Source of the DNA: Temnothorax longispinosus
Taxonomy: Eukaryota; Arthropoda; Insecta; Hymenoptera; Formicidae
DNA: 64,000 nt
NCBI RefSeq assembly: GCF_030848805.1
Contig: NC_092367.1
Location: forward strand, 10,993,591-11,057,590
Direction: 5' to 3'
The position numbers and the translations under genes are program-made. The notes below the pieces were generated by a model that searched no databases, was not told where the DNA came from, and saw nothing but the letters and a program-made list of their open reading frames with translations. Shown here one piece after another: positions 46,336 to 55,984 of this stretch (positions are counted from its first letter, which is position 1; each line of letters starts with the position of its first letter).

Positions 46336-46337
46336 AC

Positions 46338-47280
46338 ACATAAACATAAATATAATATTAAGGTTATATATACATATATTATTATTATAAGATTATATTA
46401 AATCTAAAATGGTTAAATATATTCTATGTCAAAATAAAGTTTTAAATTTTTTAAAAATTTGTAATATATTAAGTTATTAAATACGAACTCCAAGATCATA
46501 GGCATATCTATATAGAATACTTAGACTGTTATTGAGTTTATGCAGAAATAAAGTGCAAGTGAGTCGTGCCGCCTTATTTCGAAAAGATAAGAAATTATGT
46601 GCATATACAGAATATAAGAAAAAGAGTTCAAAATTTAAAAAGAGGTTAAAATGTTAAAAATAATACACAAAAAAATAAAAAAATATTTTTTTTAAATTTT
46701 GAAATTTTTTATTAAATATTCTATACATCTATGTATTGACTATTTCTTTCTCAACTAGCAAGCATACGTCAAAATAACGTCAAAATTTGGTCATAAGATG
46801 AAAAAAATGACAAATGTAGATGACTAAAAATGACGTGAAAATTACGGAAAAATGACAGACTTTGTCACTAGACTGATAACGACATTTCAAAACGTTAAAA
46901 AGATGTGACTTTATGATCTTTTTGGCCTTTAAGTAACGTTTTAATAACGTTTTAGTGACGTTTAATTAGCGACGTTTTAATAACGTACACGACGTAAAGG
47001 ATTGTAAAAATCAAAATTATAATATTAAGAAACAAATTTTGTTATAAAACACTTACATTTTATATTTTGTATTTATTTAATTATTATCAGTTTTCAAAAA
47101 TAAAGATACTATTAACTAAAATAAAGTTACATATATTAACATTATTTAATCCAAAAGTACCCAAGGAACACATCGCAATCAAAATTACGTCATTTTAACG
47201 TCATATTGACCAAAGGAGGATATTCTAAATTAAAGTTTTGGGAACTATTAGAGAAACGAATAAATTCTACATATTCTTAC
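46338..47280. repeat. AT-rich DNA with a TGACGT/TAACGT-rich stretch, possible MITE
   Basis: 46757-47215 is rich in ACGTTTTAATAACGTTT-type units. Its two ends carry inverse-related pieces (ACGTCAAAATAACGTCAAAA on the left; ATTACGTCATTTTAACGTC on the right). The boundaries and target duplication are unclear. No gene seen. Confidence 0.4.
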
Positions 47281-47321
47281 GTATTTTGAGTCGTAGAATC
47301 CGAAAATGGCCATCAAGAGAC

Positions 47322-47545
47322 ACGGCAGTGTCTCGCGCCAAGTACACGCGGAGCGAGACCGACCGTGACTCTTTTACGCGAACGCACGAGTTGCAAGTAC
47401 CCGAGATTTTGAGATCTCAATAACGAGTGAACGGATCAAGTTCCAAGTAGACTTGATCGATAGCTTGGGTCGATTTGGGGGGGTTTCTCTTATAATATTC
47501 CGCTACGTGCTCTACGAGCGGAGATATTACGATCCAAAGTCTGAA
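47322..47545 (+). repeat. dispersed repeat, copy 2 (inverse of 236-476)
   Basis: Includes GAGACACGGCAGTGTCTCG, GAACGGATCAAGTTC, GATCGATAGCTTGGG, a G-run and TAATATTCCGCTACGTGCTC. Same family as the left edge of the window. Lies about 0.7 kb upstream of the VTA1 start. Confidence 0.75.
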
Positions 47546-47762
47546 ATGGTAAAATTACAATTAAGATACGTCGTCGTCGTCGTCATCGTACGGTTGCTTT
47601 TTTCCTCGATAAATGGCATTTGAGAACATGTCGAGCGTTCCCCCGGGTCCCCTCCATGACAGTGTTGCTACAATGAAAAGAGACAGCATATACGCGTACG
47701 TGTGCGCTCGTCGCTCAGTGCGTTCGCGCGGACAGCGCGCTGTCAGTCAGTTATATTAGGTG

Positions 47763-47896
47763 CTTTCCATTTACATCAAAACTCAGATAATTCTCATTTG
47801 TGACGTCGTTCTATCTTTTTTGGCATTAATGAATGATAAAGACAGAATGACGTCACAAGTGAGAATTATCTGAGTTTTGATGTAAATGGAAACATC
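47763..47896. mobile_element. ~134-bp hairpin MITE upstream of VTA1
   Basis: Inverted arms of about 58 bp: TTTCCATTTACATCAAAACT..GTGACGTC and its inverse, with an ~18-bp loop. The target duplication is ambiguous (TTA/TAT). It sits about 330 bp before the VTA1 ATG, so it may contribute promoter sequence; both arms hold a CRE-like TGACGTC. Confidence 0.75.
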
Positions 47897-48225
47897 TATC
47901 TATTATAACCTAGAAATAATGACAGTCGTTTGTGACCGTCGCCGCGTGATAGATATAGTGATGTAATAAAAAAATAAAATACAACTGTGCCGTGTTGATA
48001 TGTATGAAAATACTGCAATGTATTTCGAAGGACAAGTGTAGTACCGCAATTGACGTACAGATTGATTATTTTGACGATAAGAAATCGTCTTGCCGTTGAG
48101 TGTTGTTAAGATGTTATCATTCTTTGTGCATAGAGATATATTAGTGTGGATATATCCGAGAAGCGGTCTATCGAGAAAAGATAAAATTATTTCTTAACGG
48201 TGTATCTTTGATATTTCTTATTCCA

Positions 48226-48340
48226 ATGACACTGGCAGGACCCGATTTGCCGCGAGTTCCGAATTCTCTGAAATCTATACAGAAATATTTAACAGTCGCG
48301 TCGAAGCACGACCAGCGAGATAACGTTGTCAGTTATTGGT
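48226..48340 (+). CDS. Vta1: VTA1 homologue, exon 1
   Basis: ATG at 48226; the open frame extends upstream only to a TTG. It encodes LPRVPNSLKSIQKYL, HDQRDNVVSYW and the first base of a Cys codon, matching the N-terminus of VTA1/LIP5 (MIT-like helices). The donor is GGT|GTAAGT. VTA1 binds Vps4 and ESCRT-III tails on endosomes and stimulates Vps4 ATPase in multivesicular-body sorting. The exon is intact, but the later exons carry disabling changes, so the locus as a whole looks like a pseudogene or dying duplicate. Confidence 0.85.
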
Positions 48341-49521
48341 GTAAGTACATATCTATATATATAAGTCACGTCTGTTTGTCTGTCCGCGAACTACTCATTC
48401 GTTAGTGGACCAAATTTTTACCAAAAGTATATGAAATAGGGGTAGAATTTTCCGGGGATGAAAATGTCGCGGCTTTTTTTTGTTACCGATCTTTTTGGAA
48501 ACCGGTTCCAAAATTTTTTCAAATTTTACGAGAATTAATTGACCAAATTTCAAAGAATTGTATATGAAGTAAGAGTAGAATATATGTCGCAGAGAGTGCC
48601 ATAAAGTGTACAATTTTTCGTTACCGATCTTTTTGGAAACCGGTTACAAAATTTTTCTGACTTTTCGGGAATTAATTGACCGAATTGTAAAGAATTGTAT
48701 ATGAAGTAGGGGTAGAATATTTCCCGGGAATTGCCATAAAGTGTATATAATTTTTCGTTACCGATCTTTTTGGAAACCGGTTCCAAAATTTTTCCAATTT
48801 TTCTGGAAATAATTGACCGAATCTCACAGAAATGTATATGCTGATTTTTTTGAAACCGCGAGTTTAATTTTTCATTAATGTACTGATTTTCTTGAAACGT
48901 TTCCGATTTTTGTTTAAAAAAATCTACGTGATTTTTTAAAGAATGTACATTAGAAGACGGTCAGGATGATCTATTGCTAAGAGCAGCACTAAATTATGAA
49001 ATGGAGGAAGCTGCAAAGGCAAAAAAAATAAATCTTTTTTTTTATAATTTTCGGAAATTAAATCGTTTATAGGTCGATTAGTTTTAAATAAAATATGTTG
49101 TATGTAGGATTTGTTACCGATTTTCTGGAAACCGGTTTTTCTAATTTTTCGGGAAATAATTGACCGAATTTCAAAGAGTTATATATGAAACAGAGGTAGA
49201 ATTTTCCGGGGAGTGCTATAAAGTGTATAATTTTTTGTTACCGATCTTTTTGAAAGCCGATATCAAAAATTTTTTAAAGTTTTTGGGAATTAACCAGTTA
49301 CTTCAATTCGTGTCTGTCGCGAGCGATTAAGACTGGTTTTTGGAAACCGGTTACGAAATTTGCAATTTTTCGGAAAATAACAAGTAGTTCGCGTCAGACA
49401 GACAGACATACAGACGTCAGGTACTTATATATATAGATAGGGATAAAAAGAACTAAAGAATGTAATAGAATTAGAAAAATTGCTAATAGTAAAGTGGTTT
49501 ACAATTTCTGTTAAAAATTAT

Positions 49522-51747
49522 GCGTGTGGTCGCCACGCGCGTTAGAAGTGAAACTTCTGAAGGCAAGGCTTTGCCATAACTTTTCTGAAATTAATACAAA
49601 AACAATGCAACGGAATTAGTCACTCCAAGCCGCCCGCAACTCGAAAATATAATGTTATACGCAGTTCTCACTATATCCGTCTTGCCAGTGCCGTACGCCT
49701 GATCGAATTTTCGTGACGCGTTTTCGAGTCGCAAAATCGAATTTACTTACCGATCCAAAAGGAGTTTCAATTTGTACGCCTGTTGGTCGAATTTTCGTGA
49801 CACTATTTCGTGACGTTTTTTCGTGTCGCACAATCGAACTTATTACCGTACCAATTAAAGAAGTTTCATTTCGTACGCCAATTGGTCGAATTTTTGTTAC
49901 ATTTTCCGTGTCGCACAATCGAACTTACTACCGTACCAAAGAAGTTTAATTTCGTACGCCTATTGGTCGAATTTTCGTTACACTTTCCGTGTCGCACAAT
50001 CGAACTTACTACCGTACCAAAGAAGTTTCATTTCGTACGCCTATTGGTCGAATTTTCGTTACACTTTCCGTGTCGCATAATCGAACTTACTACCGTGCCA
50101 GAAGAAAAACCGTCTCGCCAACGCCGTATGCCTATTGGTCAAATTTTCGTTACACTTTTCGTGTCACACAATCGAACTTACTACCGTACCAAAGAAGTTT
50201 CATTTCGTACGCCTATTGGTCGAATTTTCGTTACACTTCCCGTGTCGCACAATCGAACTTACTACCGTACTAAAGAAGTTTAATTTCGTACGCCTATTGG
50301 TCGAATTTTCGTTACACTTTTCGTGTCGCATAATCGAACTTACTACCGTGCCAGAAGAAGAACCGTCTCGCCAACGCCGTACGCCTATTGGTCGAATTTT
50401 CGTCACATTTTCCGTGTCGCACAATCGAACTTACTACCGTACCAAAGAAGTTTCATTTCGTACGCCTATTGGTCGAATTTTCGTTACACTTTCCGTATCG
50501 CACAATCGAACTTACTACCGTACCAAAGAAGTTTCATTTCGTACGCCTATTGGTCGAATTTTCGTTACACTTTTCGTGTCGCATAATCGAACTTACTATA
50601 TACCGTGCCAGAAGAAGAACCGTTTCGCCAACGCCGTACGCCTATTGGTCAAATTTTCGTTACACTTTTTGTGTCACACAATCGAACTTACTACCGTACC
50701 AAAGAAGTTTCATTTCGTACGCCCATTGATCGATTTTTCGTTACACTTTCCGTGTCGCACAATCGAACTTACTACCGTACTAAAGAAGTTTAATTTCGTA
50801 CGCTTATTGGTCGAATTTTCGTTACACTTTTCGTGTCGCATAATCGAACTTACTACCGTGCCAGAAGAAGAACTGTCTCGCCAACGCCGTACGCCTATTG
50901 GTCAAATTTTCGTTACACTTTTCGTGTCGCACAATCAAACTTTACTACCGTACCAAAAAAGTTCCATTTCGTACGCCTATATTGGTCGAATTTTTGTTAC
51001 ATTTTCCGTGTCGCACAATCGAACTTACTACCGTACCAAAGAAGTTTAATTTCGTACGCCTATTGGTCGAATTTTCGTTACACTTTTCGTGTCGCATAAT
51101 CGAACTTACTACCGTGCCAGAAGAAGAACCGTCTCGCCAACGCCGTACGCCTATTGGTCAAATTTTCGTTACATTTTTCGTGTCGCACAATCAAACTTAC
51201 TACCGTACCAAAGAAGTTTCACTTCCGTTACACTTTTTCGTGTCGCGCATCGAACTCACTACCGTGCCTAAAGAAGTTTCACTTCAAAAATTTGACCAAT
51301 AGGCGTACGGCGTTGGCGAGACGGTTCTTCTTCTGGCACGGTAGTAAGTTCGATTATGCGACACGAAAAGTGTAACGAAAATTCGACCAATAAGCGTACG
51401 AAATTAAACTTCTTCGGTACGGTAGTAAGTTCGATTGTGCAACACGAAAAAACGTCACGAAATAGTGTCACGAAAATTCGACCAACAGGCGTACAAAGTG
51501 AAACTCCTTTTGGATCGGTAAGTAAATTCGATTTTCCGACTCGAAAACGCGTCACGAAAATTCGATCAGGCGTACGGCACTGGCGAGTCGGATATAGTGT
51601 GAGAACTGCGTGTAACACTATATTTTCGAGTTGCGGGCGGCTTGGAGTGACTAATTCCGTTGCATTGTTTTTGTATTAATTTCAGAAAAGTTATGGCAAA
51701 GCCTTGCCTTTAGAAGTTTCACTTCTAACGCGCGTGGCGACCACGCG
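49522..51747. mobile_element. foldback element with tandem-repeat body, nested in the Helitron
   Basis: The outer ends GTGGTCGCCACGCGCGTTAG are inverted, and each is itself a small palindrome. The left unique arm (49522-49850) and the right arm (about 51291-51747) are inverse copies through GAAGTGAAACTTCT.AAGGC, CACTCCAAGCCGCCCGCAAC and GTACGCCTGTTGGTCG. Between them is a direct tandem array. There is no transposase. The layout (long inverted ends plus tandem repeats) is that of FB-type elements. Confidence 0.82.
49850..51290 (+). repeat. tandem array with ~83-bp unit and ~255-bp higher-order repeat
   Basis: The basic unit contains TTTCGTACGCCTATTGGTCG, AATTTTCGTTACACTTT and CGTGTCGCACAATCGAACTT. 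Every third unit carries GTGCCAGAAGAAGAACCGTC instead of the GTACCAAAGAAG junction. These variants start near 50095, 50348, 50604, 50858 and 51113, a spacing of 253-256 bp. Frames stay open on several phases because the unit is stop-poor, so ORFs here are not genes. Confidence 0.9.
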
Positions 51748-51900
51748 TTCATTTTTTGTTAATGATTTTGATGAAATTGGTACCAAAAGATTACTAATTT
51801 TATGGAAATGGCTACTATGGGATTGAAAATTGGGTTTTATGGGGTTCTATTGGTGCTCCTAATTCATGAGTGAGTTTGGGGAGAGGGGAATAGATTTTGA

Positions 51901-51930
51901 GCCCGCGCGAAGCGCGGGCGAAAAATCTAG
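51901..51930 (+). terminator. Helitron 3' hairpin and CTAG end
   Basis: GCCCGCGC-GAA-GCGCGGGC hairpin, GAAAAAT, then CTAG, with T outside. In Helitrons this hairpin is the transposition terminator. Confidence 0.82.
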
Positions 51931-52051
51931 TAATATACATTCTAAATCATGATTCTAAAGATTGTAGAAATATCTCGGTAATGACACGGTGAAAAAAACA
52001 TGTATTCTAAAAGAGACAAAGAGTTAATTAAAATTTACGTACAAAAAACAG

Positions 52052-52571
52052 GTCGCCTGTATGCTCTTTAAACTGAATTGAAATTGTCTACCAAGACATC
52101 GGCGGAGATTAATTTTCTACTAAAGTTGATGGACTGGTTGGAAGCAACGAAGAAAGAACTGCATGACAACGAAGCTATTACTATAACGATGTGACCGCTC
52201 AATTGCATTTAGAAAATTGGGCCTTGAAGCTTTTTTTATATGCCGATAAGAACGATAGGGCTGCAAATTTTTTCAAGAATGTACTACAGAGCTTTTATAC
52301 CGCTCAGATATTGTACGAAGTTTTGACGCTGTTTGGAGAATTGAGCGTGGAAGCGGCACAAAATTGGAAGTACGTTCAGTGGAAAGCAGCTTATCTCAAC
52401 GATTGTTTCACGAATGGAGAAACTCCGGTGCCAGGGCCAATGAAAGAAGCAGATGATGATAGTACTTCTATTAATGCGTATCGTCGCCCGTCGCATCGTC
52501 GCTCGTCGCATCGTTGCTCACAAAAATTGTTTTCTCAAAAGAAAACGATTAACGAAGCTGAAGAAGATGAC
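52052..52571 (+). pseudogene. Vta1: VTA1 homologue, exon 2 with nonsense codon and frameshift
   Basis: The acceptor ACAG|GT completes the Cys codon begun in exon 1 (t|gt), giving CRLYAL. The exon encodes the conserved LMDWLEATKKELHDNEAIT, LHLENWALKLFLYADKNDRA and KNVLQSFYTAQILYEVLTLFGELS segments of VTA1. It ends GETPVPGPMKEADDD and a His/Arg-rich stretch before GAC|GTAAGT. TAA at 52069-52071 replaces what is Gln in the family (CAA to TAA fits). A 2-bp surplus near 52185 shifts the frame between EAIT and NDVTAQLH. Conservation is high, so inactivation is recent or this is a recent duplicate. Confidence 0.85.
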
Positions 52572-52645
52572 GTAAGTATAAATGCATATTTATAATATGT
52601 CTATTTTATTTTAATATTTTTAATATATATACATTAAAATTTTAG

Positions 52646-52977
52646 ATATGTTCTTCAGATATTTCCGCCCCTCCGGACACAACTGGCATTGTTGCCAGTA
52701 TGTGTAATAAATAGTTGCTGGCCCTTCAAATACCGCCACTGTTGCCGGCCCTTCGCGTACCGCTACTGCTGCCGGCTTTTCGAGTACTGCTGTTGCTGCC
52801 GGCCTTTCGAGTACTGCTGCTGCAGTCAATTCTTCTAGTATCTCCACTGCTGCCGGCTCTTCGCGTACCTCTGTTTCTGTTGGCCCTTTGAGTATCGCTA
52901 CTGCTGCTGGCTCTTCGAGTATCACCGCTGCTGCCGATCCTTCGAATAACGCCGCTGCTGCTGGCCTGCTGATTCAG
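52646..52977 (+). pseudogene. Vta1: VTA1 homologue, Ala/Ser/Gly minisatellite exon with frameshift
   Basis: Acceptor ATTTTAG|ATA, donor CAG|GTAAAT. It opens with SDISAPPDTTGIVASM and reaches TAG at about 52711-52713. One base out of frame, about eight 30-bp units then encode PSxTATAAG-like decamers (AGPSRTATAAGFSSTAVAAG..) up to LLIQ. This replaces the flexible linker of VTA1. The length of 332 bp is not a multiple of three although the flanking introns are both phase 0, which confirms a one-base frameshift. Confidence 0.75.
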
Positions 52978-53069
52978 GTAAATTACACATACACATATAC
53001 ATAATTGATTAATTATATTTACATATGTATAATTGATGTTATTATATTAATGACTTACTTTTTTTATAG

Positions 53070-53319
53070 CACGAAGAGGAAGGGGCACGAAATTTTTCCA
53101 AGAATGTACTACAGAGCTTTTATACCGCTCAGATATTGTACGATGTGTTGACGCTGTTTGAAGAATTGAGCGTGGAAACGGCACAAAATCGGAAGTATGC
53201 TCAATGGAAAGCAGTTTATCTAAACAATTGTTTCACAAATGGAGAAACTTCGGTGCCACGGCCAATGAAAGAAGCAGATGATGATAGTACTTCTATTAAT
53301 GCGTCGAATGACAACGATG
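53070..53319 (+). pseudogene. Vta1: VTA1 homologue, duplicated copy of the exon 2 3' half
   Basis: Acceptor TTTATAG|CAC, donor GATG|GTAAAT. It encodes NFSKNVLQSFYTAQILYDV, LFEELSVETAQNRKYAQWKA and GETSVPRPMKEADDD, nearly identical at the DNA level to 52265-52475. It then ends differently (ASNDNDG). The sequence KYAQWKA..NNCFTNGET is closer to the family consensus than the first copy (KYVQWKA). Open by itself and in phase with its neighbours. Confidence 0.82.
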
Positions 53320-53383
53320 GTAAATATTAGGTGTTTATCCTCACAAATTTGACAAATTCTAATAAACATTTTATGACCATCAG

Positions 53384-53631
53384 ATGAGCTTGAATCAAGT
53401 GTAAATCCTGAAAGTCCTAAGGATAATACTTTGCTAGATCTGCCAACTACAAGAACGCAGTGGTTTGAATCAGAAGATGATAAGTATGGTGCCAAGTTGA
53501 CGGTTGAATAAATTAGCAAAGTTCAAAAAATGATCAAATGGGCAAGCAGTGCATTGGATTATGTAGCTACTTCTGTAATGAATCTTCGGAAAGCTCTGCA
53601 TCTTTTAACTACTGGTCAGGAATCCACATAG
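53384..53631 (+). pseudogene. Vta1: VTA1 homologue, last exon with nonsense codon
   Basis: The acceptor ACCATCAG|AT joins in phase 1. It encodes DELESSVNPESPKDN.., YGAKLTVE and then TAA (53509-53511) where the family has Gln. After the TAA the same frame continues ISKVQKMIKWASSALDY..MNLRKALHLLTTGQ to TAG 53629-53631. This is the Vps4-binding C-terminal helical domain; the expected acidic EDVP-type residues after ALDY are shortened. As read, the domain would be lost. Confidence 0.85.
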
Positions 53632-54469
53632 ATAAAATGGATAGAAAATACGTTCAGTAATGTCTTATTACTTATAATTAATTATGTTGAATTTGATGCC
53701 TGTATCGCGCGTAATGCCCAGTAAAATATATTTTACTAATATTTCACAACTCTTGAGTACGAATAATAGAAGATGAATAAGAGGCATGGTTACAATTAGG
53801 TAGTCAAATCAACCTCTGCATATGGTGCACTTAAATAAAAATAGAAATTGTTGCAGTGTTTTCCAGATTGTAACTATTGTCCAAGATGATAGATGTATAG
53901 TTAGAGTTTCATTATATTTATTAAAACTACTTTAAGAGTATTAATATTCATTTTAATAAAATAATTATTATTAATGAGACATTTTTGCGAAATCATTGAA
54001 AAATCTTGAATTAGATTGTTTTAAGATAAATGGTTTATGTGTAATTTAGCATATAATTGCTTGTACAAGCTTTAGGATTTAATATAATCATGACATTGGT
54101 AAACAAACTTGCAACAAAACTAGATGTGTTTTATTTCATATGATTGTCTTAACTGTTATATAAATAGAAAGAGATAATTTCTTTGATCCAGAGAATATTA
54201 TCGTTTTCTTTCTTCCTACATATTACAAAGTTTTTGTATTGTTTGAAGACTGGTGGATAATGGATTTTCTCGTGATTGAGCGCATACATGATTCTCTCTA
54301 TTTAGATACTAACTTTTTGAATTCTTAAACTAAGACTTTACTTTGGAGTATGGCGAACTCTTTGGTAATGAAGTTCTTAACAAGGTAAGATTTAAGATTA
54401 TGCAATATAATTATAATTAAATTATCGTTTGGGAATATTATACATAACATTAACATAATTATTTTTTAA
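53632..54469. other. VTA1 3' flank, nothing recognised
   Basis: AT-rich. A possible polyadenylation signal AATAAA is at about 53835. No ORF or repeat terminus seen. Confidence 0.5.
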
Positions 54470-54585
54470 GGCAATTATGAAGGAAAGGAGCTTTCTTATT
54501 GATTTGGCTGAAACTTCACAATTTTGTATATTTTGGTGCATACAACATAAATCTGTAAGAGAGAGAGAAGGGGGGAAGAAGAAGA

Positions 54586-54654
<69 letters not shown>

Positions 54655-55350
54655 AAAACTGTCGCTCTTAATTTTAGGAAAAACGTTATTAAGTACTAAA
54701 ATTGATCGTTGCGTGGTTAGGATGTCTGTTATATCAATATGTAGACACATATGATCATAACGCATAGTAACATAAAATTACATGGAATTACAGTACTAGT
54801 GCAGTATAACAGCAACCTCTCAAAATAGTCTGATGCCTTTAATTGTGTGCTATTATTTGACTTTGTATTTATATAGACTTTTTAATGTGCCAATTATTTT
54901 TTGCTTCAAAAAAAGCATTAACTCTATTTCTATTATCTTGCTTAACCATACAGTTAAAAAAAGATAATAGAAATAATTTATGCTTTTTTTAAAGCAGAAA
55001 ATAATTAGTTTATTGAAAAGTCTATATAAATACAAAGTATAATAAATACCAAAGTCAAATAATAGCACATAATTAAAGTAAGGCGCCAGATTATAGGATA
55101 GGTTGCCATTATATTGTATTATTATTGTAATTTCATGTACTTTACGTCACTACGCATTATCATGTGCGTCTATATCATATTGGTATGACAGACATTCTAA
55201 CCACACAATTATCAATTTTAGTAACTAATAACTTTTTTTCTAATTGAGAGCGACAATTTTAACTTATAGATTCATATGTTTTACGCACCAAAATACATAA
55301 AATTAAAATTTTTGCCAAATCAGTGAGGAAGCCCCTCTCCTTCATAATTA
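54470..55350. repeat. long palindromic element, centre near 54950
   Basis: Arms 54470-54945 and 54957-55350 are inverse copies, sharing AAAGTCTATATAAATACAAAG, GGATGTCTGT/ACAGACATTC-type blocks and GGTGCATA..AAAATACA. The outer ends are near AATTATGAAGGA and TCCTTCATAATT. Only the left arm holds a long (GA)n tract. No coding content. Confidence 0.82.
54557..54652. repeat. (GA)n microsatellite
   Basis: GAGAGAGAAG, a short AAG run, then about 30 AG units. The mirror position in the right palindrome arm (near 55265) has no such tract. Confidence 0.95.
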
Positions 55351-55984
55351 CTTTTTTTAAACCACATTTAACTGCAATAATTAAATTATTTATATTCAAC
55401 CAATTAATAATTTTTTAAATATAAGTAATTTATCTGAGACTATTTATTTATTATTAAAAAAATTAATAATTATTTTCCACTAATTATTAATTTTCAAATA
55501 AATAGTAATTTATTTTTGATAAACTATCTATTAATTATTTTAATAATAAAGAATTTATTTCTACTAATTACCAGTTAAAAAAAAATTAATTCATTTTTAC
55601 CTAAATACTAACTTTCACAAACTAGATATTTTTCTCTGACAAATTACTAATTCTTTAAGTAATCTACACTTCTCACAAAAATTAAAGGAACACTAAATTT
55701 ATCTTTAAAAATAGGCAAAATTCAAGCAGCTGTAACTTTGTTAAAAATAAACAAAATTTAAATTTAAAAAAAGGATTTTAAAGCTTGAAATTTCTACTTT
55801 CGAAAGGTCACTATTATTTTTTAGTTTCTGTGAGTTTGGTAATTTTTACATGTAGAAAATTACGAGTTGGACAAAATAGAAAATTTTTCTCTCATTTTGT
55901 GGGCTTGTCACGTGCACAAAAAAAATCTGCGAAAATTTTCAACTTTCTAACGTGAAAGCTTGAAGTTTTCGCCACACAACACCC
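55351..55984. other. AT-rich spacer, nothing recognised
   Basis: TAATTATTAATTT-type low-complexity DNA to about 55660, then an AT-rich stretch starting ACTTCTCACAAAAATTAAAGGAACACT, which resembles a Tc1/mariner-type terminus but has no visible inverted partner. Confidence 0.45.

Larger units (their letters stand above)
48352..51930 (+). mobile_element. non-autonomous Helitron in VTA1 intron 1
   Basis: The 5' end TCTATATATATAAGTCACG is preceded by A (48351). The 3' end has an 8-bp GC hairpin (51901-51919), then GAAAAATCTAG followed by host T (51931). This is the A|TC..CTRR|T structure of Helitrons. A second, inverted TC-type terminus lies at 49437 (ATCTATATATATAAGTAC on the minus strand), so two copies or an internal rearrangement are present. 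The body contains AAATAGGGGTAGAA and CTTTTTGGAAACCGGTT repeats. No Rep/helicase ORF. A foldback element (49522-51747) is nested inside. Confidence 0.8.

Noticed and set aside
49810..51302. Several long open frames reading repeated FSLHF..IELTTVPKK motifs
   Set aside because: They lie in the 83-bp tandem array, are open in more than one frame and strand, and simply reflect a stop-poor repeat unit.
55662..55690. Tc1/mariner-type terminus (TCACAAAAATTAAAGGAACACT)
   Set aside because: No inverted partner or TA boundary was found nearby, so an element cannot be supported.
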